From contig NC_044290.2 in the NCBI RefSeq assembly GCF_004027225.2, positions 6,464,906 through 6,528,905 of the forward strand: a DNA stretch of 64,000 nucleotides, read 5' to 3'. A program made the position numbers and the translations under genes. Shown here piece by piece: positions 25,201 through 37,200 of this stretch (positions are counted from its first letter, which is position 1; each line of letters starts with the position of its first letter). The DNA comes from Strigops habroptila. Taxonomy: Eukaryota > Chordata > Aves > Psittaciformes > Psittacidae. Below the pieces are notes generated by a model, which had not been told where the DNA came from, did not search any database, and saw only the letters and a program-made list of their open reading frames with translations.

Positions 25201-28200
25201 CTGCTGTCCTCCAGATATACTCAGACCTGCAAAGTAGTTAATTTCCTTATTATAGGAGAAAGAAGAAACTGGAGGAGACAGTAATGGAATTGTCCCACTC
25301 TCGTGAATTCCAATTTCCTGTGCCCACACACCTCCGGTTGAAAGCCACCTCGGGGAAAGCGGCAATTTCTCTCTTGACAGGGCTATATTCAGAGGCTGCT
25401 GCTATTTGGAGATATTTCGGAGCCGCATGCCCAGTCTAATTCTCCCCAAGAAAATGCAGTTAATGGGAAGAAATTGGCCTCAGCCCCATGTCCCCTGGTG
25501 CTGGCAGAGACTGGTCAAGCCCTGGGACCCTCTGGGAGCTGGTGGTGGCAGAGCAGGGCAGAAATGATGCCTCCAGTGCTGTTTTGCTGGGCACTGGTGC
25601 CACTTCACGGGTCACGTTTGGGAGCTGTCAGAAGAAGAGCAACACGGGGTTAAATGCCCCAAACGTGGGCATCACTAAACCTGAAAGGCACCTGGCCTGG
25701 GAGAAGTTAGAGTGGGATTAGGAATGGGAAATTATTATCCTGCAACAGCAGTGGTCATTGCCTTTCCAAATGGGCAGGAGAGGATGGTGATGAGTTTGGG
25801 CACCCCAGGACACAGGCTGGGGCTGCCGTGCTCTGCCTCCCAGCCCTTGAAAAGGGGATCAGTTATCCTGCAGGATGACTCCAAGAGGAGAACAGAATGT
25901 GAGCTTGAGTTGAGCTGCAAGACCTCCTTCCAGCCTGGGTTAGGAGATTGCTCAGGATCTGCTGTCTGAGCTGATCTTCTCCTGTGTAACGATATCTAGA
26001 TTGGAGCCACTTCTCCGCTCTCCTGGCCTCCAGCCATGGTGAAGCAGCTTGATTTACACCCTGTTTACCAGCCTGATGTCTCATAGTGGGCTTTTGCTGT
26101 ATTTCTCCATCTTCTCACATTCTCATTCTGCCAATTCTTCTTTGTTCGTTTGCTCTCCTCCTCTTTTCTTTAATGCCATGTGTGCCGGGAAGCCAAGTTA
26201 ATCTTTCCAGTAATAACCAAGACTAACCCAGAGCTCTTGTTGTTCTTGACACAGTGTATTGTAACAGTACAGTAATGTGGTGTTGTGTTAGTTGTGGAGT
26301 TCACCACCTGGAGTTTAACAGATGTCTGTATTTCCCAAGATGTTGGTATTGTTTAGATCTTTACTGCACTAATTAGAAATGATACTGTGTGATAGGGGGC
26401 ACGGGCTTTGTACCTGAGTCATTCTACATAAGCAATACCCAAATTCTCTGTAAAACTGATTGAATTAAATACATGGAATTTATACAATAGAAAGAAAATG
26501 GTTTATCTGTTCAGAAAGTTCCCTGCCCACCTAGACACAGTAGGTATTTATTGATAGTCCTTGGACAGCATGTGAGCTTGCATGTGGTTCATCTTGTGGT
26601 AGTATCTCTATTGCACTAATATGCATGGCAGGTATGCAGAGACGGGTGTAGTGAGTGGTGGCAGGATTCATAAGCAGGGTTGACAAATCCCCTCTTAACA
26701 AAGATAATGGGGAAGGCTGAAACATTAACTAATGGTAATTTTCCAAGGCTGCAAAGGCATCTCCAAGAGCAGCATCCAGAGACATTTGGCTGTGGAAACC
26801 TGGGGGAATGTGCTGGGAAAGGTTGAAAAGGAGCTTTGAGAGAGGGGGGAGAAGCCTTTGCAGCTCTATGAACAATTAGCAACTCTGCTTATGGGGTCAT
26901 GCACTGGCTAACCCAGGTGCAGGAGCCCTGCACAGGAGACATTTTACAATCTCTCTCTAAATCCTCTCTCTGTTCTAATGGCGTTGGTGCTACTCTGTAG
27001 GATTTGGAATTACCTGTCAATCAAAGCTAAGAAAAAATTTGAATTTCAGTGTAATTATTCATGAGTAAATCCATTGCAAGCAAAGGCAGAAACATTGACA
27101 TTTTTCTTTGGAATGTGAATTATACATAAATGTAGAAGTGAGTGATCCAATTACAATGGTGTTTCTTTCTGAGATGACAAGTTGGTTCATAAAAATAGGT
27201 CCTATTCCTAACCTAATTGTATTCAAACATTTTAGTTAATTTGCTACTCATAATTCAGCATAATGTGATCGAGATATCTTGACTTTATGGAGATTTATGC
27301 AGATTCCGAGATACCCAACAAAGTCTTAGGAGTGAGTCAGCAGCTACCAGTCTGCCTTTTTGTAAGCACTTAATAGATTCACCATGAAAATCCATTTGAT
27401 AGACCTTCTCATTGATATTGTGCATTAGCACTCATGTACAGATCACCTAAAGCACACTGCAGATCAGGAAGTGAATATTAATTTTGCCTTTCATTTGACG
27501 ACACTTAGGCAGAATTTTGGGTGTTCCAAATCCCTACAGAATAAAACTGCTAAATGATTTGTCTCTCTGAATGATTTGTCCCTGGGCTGCAAGGGAAAGG
27601 TCTGTCTTTATGGAGAAACCAAAACTCTGATTTTTCAGGATCCCATTATGAAGCAGGGAGCACATGAAACCATTAAATCTATGGGTTTTATTGCAATGTC
27701 ATTGGCTATTGACAAAGTGAATTCTATTTCCAGGCAAAATTTAATCTTCTAAGATCAGTTTTCCCTGAGGGCAACCCAAGCCTGTGCTTCCTGGCTTCAT
27801 TCTACCCAACTTTTTTGCTCAGAATCATGTATCAAACTGTACATTTGCTCAGCAGCACTAAATATCAAGCCATGTAATTCTCACAGCTCGATAATTTTCA
27901 TAACCAGTTGATCATCTAATTATGAGAGTAATATTATACCCTGACATATTCAAGACAGTCCTTTCCACTTCAATCTGCATTATAATGCCGCCTTGAAAAT
28001 TGTACTGAATTATATACTCAGCCTTGGCATTTCCTCATTAGAGATTAGGTGAGTAAATGAGTTTATCTCTAGGAACATTCGGGGTCTAAAGAGCATGTGT
28101 CATCCCTGAGGCAGCCGAACACAGGAATGAGTCGAACAGTGAAATCTGTACTTTGATAATCTTGTCTAAATGGAGGATCATTATTTTCTAATCGCTAAGG

Positions 28201-31200
28201 CTGACTGATCAGTTTTCCTTGGTATTTTTATGGACCATTTTTCAGGGCTCTGACAGCCAAAGTGTTGAATTTTGTTCTCTCTACAGTTTATTGCAAAGAA
28301 CATAATATGTCTGAATCACTCCACTTTCAAAGACCACCGCTAACTCAATGGCCTTTATTTTTAAACCATTGTTAGTGAAATCTGTCCCCAGCATCTGACC
28401 ATTAATTAGGCTTTTTGGATAGTCTGGGGACATTTAAGATCAGCAGAAACAAAAATTGTTGTTTTAATTTAAATTTCCCTAAAGGAAAAACATTCTTTAG
28501 CAGCACGATAGTCCCAGCTCACCTCATCCCTGATGCCGTAAGGCTGAGTATAGAGCATGTCCCACTGAAGATGTTTAATGGATGTAAGATGACGGGAGCC
28601 CTGCTGTGTATTAAAAATGGTAACATGCCAGCAAGAAAAAAGGAAATGAAAAAGACAGCATGTTGCTGTAATCAGTCTAGAATTTATCATCTTTGGAGTT
28701 GGAAAGTGAGGGTGCATTGACTCCAGAAAGACGCAGAGAAATGACTTGACGTGCCTCTCTGCTCTCCTCCTCCCTGCTGCAGAAGCACAGTGTAAGCCCT
28801 ACTATTCGGATTACTCCCGCTTCCGCCTCCTGATCCACCAGATGTGCACCAGCCACTACCTGGACTTGTTCATCACCGGAGTGATTGGCCTCAATGTGAT
28901 CACCATGGCCATGGAGCACTACCAGCAGCCAAAGGTACTGGGACAGAGAGGGGGGAATGTCAGGAGGGACATGCCCAGCCATGATGGGATGTGCTGATGG
29001 GCAGTTTTGCTGTTAGACCTTGAGTCCCCATTCACCATGCTTGACCTGTCCCTTTGCCTCATGGAGCATACCCATCCTGCAGCTGGCTTCCAGCTCAAAC
29101 CATGGCTTTTGGTGCTTGGGTACCATTTCACCTCTCCCTTCTAGTTAAATGCAAATGGACTGCTTTGAAAATGAGGATGGGAGCATGGTTGGTTTGCTCA
29201 ACGTGATCCTCATTGAAATCTTCCATTTGACTGAAGTTTTCCAGCAAAAAAAAAAAAAAAAAAAAAAAGGAGAAAAAGGAGAAAAGAACTGAACAATTTG
29301 TGAAATGTTTCTTTTTGCAAAGTTTCTTCTAAATTCCCAATGTCCCATAGAGCACAGTTTTCACAGGCACTGGTTTCCATGGTGGTGTTTAAAAACCAGT
29401 TTAACATATTAGTGCACTATGTTCCTGGGTCTCTGTCATACGCTGAAAATAAAAACAGCCTGTCCTGGGATGTTAAGTCTCTTGTGCATAAGAATGAAAT
29501 GGAAATAGCTGCCTTTGCCATATAACTTGTACTTTATTAGCCACTTTCAGCATGAATAACAGTAACACACAATAGGAGGAAATATTCTTTAAGACTAGAC
29601 AGGACTTGAATACTTAATGTAAAAAACAACTAAGACATGTAAACGAGGGGAAAAATATCCTCCAGCCTATCATAAAGAAGCCAAAGAATGAAAGGGCACA
29701 AGCCCAATTTATTTCTTCTCTTTAGGTCACCTTTAAATACTGGAAGGCTCATTGCATGATTCAGTCATTTGGTGATGAAAAAGGTTGTTGGCTAAGGAGC
29801 CTGTCCTGGAACTGCTCTAGGGCGTGTGTCTTACCGCAGTCATTTTGCAGCTACGTTTTCTGTTGTATTATAAAAATGTTGGGCAGGCTTTTGTTTTTAA
29901 TTTTCTTTAAGAAAATAACACTTTGTCTCTAAGCCTCTGGTATGCTGCATCTGGGTAATAACTCCACGCTTGGGCTATGCTCAGTTTACAGCACGGTTAG
30001 AGCCATGCACATGCTTGAGAGTCTTGCTGAATCAGAGCCCTGAAGTCACTCTGGTCTGGGTGACTGGTGGCTGGGATCCTGCAGATGCTTACTCTGGCTT
30101 TATATCCAAACTGATCGCTTGGCATGTTGGTGCTGAAAGGGATTGGTGGTGGGATACCCCAGGATGCGCTGTGGATGAGGTCCCAGCTGGAAATGCTGCC
30201 CATAGGGAAGAGGGTCTGCAGTGTGTATAGAGATGGTCTGAGCAAAGAGCCACTGGGCAAAATCGGCTTTGCTAAATGAATTTGCTGGCAGAGCACAGGT
30301 CCCTGCAGTATGACAGGGAAGCTCATTCAGAGCCATGGCTTCCTCTGGCAGCTGGGCTCGTACTTCTCAGGCAGGTGAGATGGTTTTTGTCCATGGATGC
30401 TTGGAGCTGGACTGTAGCATGAAGGCAAAGTGCATGGTTTAATCCCTTTCTACTATGATATCTGCTGCTCGGGCATCAGCAAGTCTTGGTTTTGGTCTGA
30501 GAGCACTCTGTTGCCACTTCCCAATTCCCTAACAGTGCCCTGGACACAGTTATTACCATCCCGTTTGCCAGCAGTGAGAAATTATTTATGAGGCCACTCA
30601 GGATGCTGCTACTACAGTGCTCCTTCACGAGCAGGACTTTTGGGATGAAATAACCTCTGATGTGGCTTAATGTCTGACTGTGAAAGAGTTGTCCCAGCCA
30701 CAAGGCACCTGTATTTAATGGCCAGGCTGTGACTTCTGCAGAGGGAAGGGTGGGCAGAGGAAAACCCAAGGCACTCGCTCCTGCTGGCATGCCATCCATC
30801 TCTCCTGCTCCTTGCCAAAAGCTGAAGGTGAAGAGTAAATGACAGACTATCACAAAGAAGCCATTTGGCCAGCGCTTTCATGGGCACAGCCAGCCTATAG
30901 CTCTTGCTGCAGTGCAAAAATAAGCAAGTGAGATGAAATTCAGCTCTCTGCTGAAAGCACGAGGGTGTTCTGAGGGGTGTTCTGAGCTGCTGACACCTGC
31001 AAATGCAGCAGCTCTTACCTCTCACACAGGCGGTCCCAGCTGGGGCTGAGTTACTGCCCTGGGGTTTGAGTTATGCCATGGGTTTGTGTCAGCCCCTCCT
31101 GTGAATGATATCAGTTGGGTTGGGGCCAGGCGGGAATGCAGCCTGTGCACTCCTTGAAGCACTGGGGCTTTTTCCTGGGACATTTGTCATCGGAGAGAGA

Positions 31201-34200
31201 TCACAGTTGGAGCTTTTTATCTGTCATTTGGAAATGAGTAACTGGTGAAAGCAGGGCAGGTTTGCAGGCAGCAAAGCCCCTCAGGAGATGTAGTGTCTAA
31301 CCCTGGTCCTGTGTCCACATCCCAGGTTCTTGATGAAGCCCTGAAGATTTGCAATTACATCTTCACCGTTATCTTTGTCCTGGAGTCTGTTTTCAAGCTT
31401 ATTGCCTTTGGGTTTCGTCGCTTCTTCCAAGATAGGTAACAAAAGCTTCATCTTCTGGGGGGGAAACAGCAGGTTTCTGGAGGCAGCTGCCCAAATTTGG
31501 TGTCCTGGACTCTGATGCTTTTCCTGGTGATGTCAGCCTGACACATGTGAATGCTTTTTGGTGTGACTGGTTGAAACCTGGGTAGGTGGAGGCTTGGGAT
31601 GTGAGTTGGAGAAAGGATCAAGGCATGCCAAGGAGTGTGATTGCACCACTTTGGCCCTTGAGAGTGGACAAAATATGAGAATCACACCAAGTGGCTGGTT
31701 CTCTCCTCACACCAGTTGCATGTCCATATAATCAAGATGACCTTGACAAAATTTATGCCGAGAGAGAAGCTGGTCCTGATTTATGCAGAGGCAGATGTGG
31801 AGCAGCAGATGAAATCGCTTCTTTTTCTAAATGTTCACTCTCTTACCTCACAAGTACAGATTTTATGTCCTTGGTGAATCTTTCTCCTCTCAATTTTGCC
31901 TCCTTCAATATTAATACTAAGAGCACTGGCACCAAGCAGAACTTCACACTAGCCCTTCAGCAGATGGGGGATGGTTCCATCCCTCCTCCTGCATTTTGCA
32001 TGTCCATGTTGGGATTATGCCTCTCTCTGATCTGGCCCAAATCCTTGGGGTCTTTCCTTCTCCCAGCATGATTTTTGTTGCATGGGCTGGACATGGGGGC
32101 TGGCTCTTTCTAGGGCTGAGGTCCATGAGTGTCATGTCTAGAAGTGGCCAGACAGATACCACAGCATCTCCCCTGATGTCTGCAGCCTCTGGGTAGAAAA
32201 CTGCCCAGCTTTTGTTTCTGTTTCCCATCAGTCAAGAATATCTTTGGAATTGGCTGACTTTCTAATGAGATGCATTAGTTATAATGATTTCATAACATAA
32301 CTGCATTTGTATAATACCCTCAGAAAAATGCTGCAGATTCATTTGAGTGCTAGAACCATTGAAATGACTGGAATCTGCGTGAAACAAGCTACCTCCCCTT
32401 GCCAGCTTCTTGGTGGATGTTAAACTTCATTTTGTGTTGTCTCCAGATGGAACCAATTAGATCTGGCAATCGTGCTGCTGTCTATCATGGGCATCACTTT
32501 GGAAGAGATTGAGGTGAACGCTTCGCTACCGATTAACCCCACTATTATCCGAATCATGAGGGTTCTCAGGATTGCCCGAGGTGAGACAAATAAAGCAGAA
32601 TTGACTTCTGTTTAAGATGCAGGATTCCCTCCAGGGGAGAATGAAACATTAGGAAATGGTTCTGGGGCACATCCCCATCACAATGTGCATAGTTCTGGCA
32701 TCAACAGTCTGTAAACAAATAAAAGAACAATGAGGGAAAATACTTGCGAGGAGCCAAACAGCTGAGCCAACTGACCGTCTGTTTCTATCTTAAGAGGACT
32801 TGAAGGCTGAGAGCTTAGAAATACAGGAGAAATAGCTGTGGCTGTAATTCCCAGAGATGAACCTGGAAAAAATATGCCAGTCAAATCAAAGTCTCCTCTA
32901 ACGGGGATTAGAGAACACAAGCTCAAGTACGTTGGCTTCAAAAGACAAGCGTCTAATAAGTTTAATTTCCCATGGGACTTTACATCTCACCACTTGGTGA
33001 CAAAGCATTCCTTGTCACTCTGCATCCATCTGTCCCCTCAGACTTGTAACAACACATACCCGAGTGGGGAAGCCAACTTTTGCAGGGCCTGAGTTTTCAG
33101 AACAGGATGATCTCAGGGCCAGATGCTGAAGACGTAAAATGTGAGTGCTCAGGCCCTTAACAAAGTACTCCCAGGCCCTCCTGAAGGGCAATGTTGTGCT
33201 CTGAGGCATAATTGCTCTGATTGCAGCCCTCATCTAAGCAAGAAACTGGAGGAGAAACGAAATGCTGCTGTGTGTCAAGGTGGGGGAGGAAAGAGTGGTT
33301 TTCAGTGCATTGAATCCCTTTCAGAATTAAAGGTACACATGGTTTCCAATTGGAAAGGCAACCTCCTGGAAGAGATGTGTAAATCAGTGAATCAGGTATG
33401 AAAATGGGTAGCCTATGGAAGCTGGAAAGCAGTCTCAGGGCTGGAAAGTAACTGCTCGTGATAACCAGAGGAAGGAGATGGGTCCAACACGGATAAAGTG
33501 GGGAAGGAAAAGCCAGGCAGAACAATAATGCTTTCTCCACATCTAAGGCTAGGTGATGCTGCTATTCATGGGATTTTGATAGTATCCAAGCAACCAGGAG
33601 CGATGTAAAAAGGCCAGGAACGATAGCAGCTAATGGAGAAGAGTTGACATGATTTCACATTTCTCTACCTATAATGTGTGGCTCCTGGGAGAGGGACTGA
33701 GTTTGTGTCTCCACGCTAACACTGCCGTTACCATATTCCCAATGTATTTTCCGCAGTGCTGAAGCTGCTGAAGATGGCTGTAGGGATGAGAGCCCTGCTG
33801 GACACCGTGATGCAAGCGCTGCCGCAGGTAACCCACTGCCATATCAAACCACATCTCCTCTGGCCAGAGCTAATTTCCTATTGCAGAGGAATGCTAATCA
33901 TTTTGTCTTTACTGTCATTAGAGAATCACATTTCCCTTCCGAAGCACAATCTGAGATACAGTCCTCACATTGAGGTCATTTTTCCCCTGAAGCAATTTAA
34001 GTTTTGGATTAAAGAATGCAGCAGGAAACAGGTCTGGAACAAAAAAATCAATGAATGTTCTTTTTTTTTTTGTGTTTTTTCCCCCCCGCCCCCATTTCTT
34101 TTTCTCTTTCCAGGTGGGGAATCTGGGTCTTCTCTTCATGTTGTTGTTTTTCATATTTGCAGCTCTTGGAGTGGAGCTGTTTGGAGACCTTGGTGAGTCT

Positions 34201-37200
34201 TCCCGTGCCAGTGGAAGGGATGGGTGAGGTGTGTGAATGGGGAGTCTCATGGCTGTGCTTGGTCCCACAGAGTGTGATGACACACACCCCTGTGAGGGGC
34301 TGGGACGGCATGCCACGTTCAGGAACTTTGGGATGGCTTTTCTGACCCTCTTCCGAGTGTCCACGGGAGACAACTGGAATGGGATAATGAAGGTAAGACA
34401 TCCATGGAAAAGGAGTATCTCCTATAATTGCTCACTTAGAAGCTGACCTTTCTGCTCCAAACTTATACCGATGCCTAGCCAGGACGCTTATGTCCTGCAG
34501 CGAGCTGGTCTCTTCATTCATGCACTGGGCAAAGTCTCTTAACATTTCTGTTCCCTCCTCCCAGCCATGCAATGTCTATGATTGCAGGCTCCTAGAGTAC
34601 TCCATATATTCCCTTTTTTACCCTGAGAGAGCAACTCTAAAAGAAGGGGAAAAAAAGAAAGGGACTCATCTCAAGCAGCACAAATTCAGCTCAGTAATGT
34701 GCATTGGTTTTTTTACCTTTGTTGGTATTACTTTGGTGTTTTCTTTATGTTTCTGGGAAAAAACAGGTTTCTGAGAGAGAGCTTTTCTTAGGGGACATCC
34801 ACAAAGGCATGTTACTGTGAAGAAATCTGGTCTATGAGAACTAGTGTGCTAGCTAGTCTGCAGGAATCACTTCTCTGTTCATTTCTAGCCTGTGGTATGT
34901 GTTAGGTGGCCAAACTCTTAATGATGGGGTGTGAACTTGAAGAAAGAGTGTCTGTAGGCCAGCTGCTGTGGGATAGTTGGTGGGTTGTAGCTTTGTCCTA
35001 GATCTGTCTGCCACACTTGAGTATTTGTTTTCTAACCTGGTAAAACAGCCTTTCCTTTAGGAGCAGCAGGGTGTTGATGTCTGTTGTTACACACGTCAAG
35101 GACAATTTCATCTGAGCCTGCTTGTGGTGACTAACACAGAAACAAGGTTTTAATGGCATGTATTTTGCTATTCTAGACACGGAATTTGCCCAGTCTTCTC
35201 AGTTTTCTTCATGAAGGGAGGACCCATTGCCGCCAGATGACCAGACGCAGACTGAGGTCCATGCTGGAACCCCTTCACATCCTTCCATCACTTCTCCCCT
35301 GTTTCTAGGACACGCTGCGAGACTGTGACCAGGAGTCCACCTGTTACAACACTGTCATTTCACCCATCTACTTCGTCTCCTTCGTGCTGACGGCCCAGTT
35401 TGTCCTCGTGAATGTGGTCATCGCTGTGCTCATGAAGCACTTGGAGGAGAGCAACAAGGAGGCAAAGGAGGAGGCAGAGCTGGAAGCGGAGTTGGAGATG
35501 GAAATGAAGACCATCAGTCCCGGCCAACACAGCCCCTCAGACATCTTTGCGTGGACAGGCAGCGCCGGTGGAGAGAGACCCGAGAGCCCCCGAGGATGTA
35601 CCAATCCCATGCAAATCAAGGTGGATTCTCAGCTCTCATTATTTTACCCTATGGTGAGAATCTCAGTTGGAGGATGAAGAGGGCTTGAGTTGCATATTTG
35701 TTAGGGGGAGACATGCACGAGTCGGTAGTGAAGGAGCGGGTACACCGTACATCCAGGGCTTGTATTCCTCTCTGTCTGCTGACTGTTGTATGGCGTGGGA
35801 ACTGATGCTCCAGGTCCAGCCCACCTTGACGCATCTATTTGGAGGTAGAGAGCTTTGCAATTAGTTCTGGAGATATGCCCAAGCTGCCAAGTTCAGAGCT
35901 AGCTCCAAATTTGCTCTAATCCAGAGTCTGGGCTAGGTCCTTTGTGATGGCATAAATCACGAGCATAATGTGTTTGCTTTTCTAATGCAGACCATGAACC
36001 ACAACATAAAAGAGGAATAAAACTTGGCTAATCTTTGCTTAAGTATTAAATTTGTTTTATGTAACCTCAATTTAAAATACATCCCCACTGTCAAGCTTGT
36101 AAGAAAAGATTATTTTAACAATAGAATAATCCAGAGGGGCCTCAAACCTGAGCTTACCAGAACTGGTGGCAAAACTCCCACCAGCAGGAGCAGTGTCGGA
36201 GCAGGGCTGTAATGTGGTAGCTGCTACGAGCTGCAACAAGTCTCTCTAAAGCACAGTTTCTGGATGAAGACTCAGTTTGAGGAATGAGAGGGGTGAGGTC
36301 AAGACCCAGACAGGTCCTTTGAGAGAGAACAGAACTGAAATTATACAAGAAAAATGGTCCAGCTTTTTGTTTTAGGCTTAGCTGATTGCAAACCGGGTTA
36401 AACTCTACACAGGCTTCATTAGCTTTTATTACATCATGATTTCATAACAGCATATCTTGGCCTCTGCCTGGTGGTGGACTAATGAGTATTCTAATGCATG
36501 AAAAACTAATTTATGATATTCAGTCCAAGGGTGAAAGAGAGTAAATCCCTTCTTAAGCTTTGTTTCAATTCCTAAGCTACTGGAAATTGCTGGTGCCATT
36601 AGGAGTCACTGAAGTCTGAGATGGAGGCCAAAGCTGCTCTTTGGCACAGGAAAAAGGAGTTCAGGGTAATATGGGGAAATCCAGCTTCACTACATCCTCT
36701 AAGAAGAAACAGCGTGTCCCAACTGTGGTTGCACATGTTGAGCAGAGTATTGGCAAGCTGTCCTCAGCACTGTCCTGCATCAGTACTCACACTGGCAAAA
36801 AGAGAAATAGCAAAATTGCAAGACAAATCAGAGGGAAGGAGACTCTCAGCTCTTCAGGCTGTTAAACCTGCCCTCTCTGAAGGTGGCTTTGGAAAGGGCT
36901 TACTCTAGTCATGATCTCCAGAGTGTGATTCACTCAGAAAAGAAACCTCAAAAACCTCCAGATTTTATTCTATTTACTCTCCCAGCCAAAATCTTCAGGA
37001 CAAATCTGATGCTTGAGCACGAGAGCAGAGGAATACAATTCCCAGGACATGAACCTGCAAGGATATGTGGTCAGCATGCTTCTTTGCTTGCCTATTCCCC
37101 AGGATTTTTGCACCATGTGCTGTTTGACTGTAACAATGGTCCTCATTTCATTGTATGTAGTAGGCATTCCCTACGTGAAAGGTGCAACCCTTAAATTGCT

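Noticed and set aside
34490..34640. Possible MIR or L2 relic in intron 32
   Set aside because: Only one short phrase (GGGCAAAGTCTCTTAACATT) recalls MIR; the flanks do not follow in order, so it was not called.
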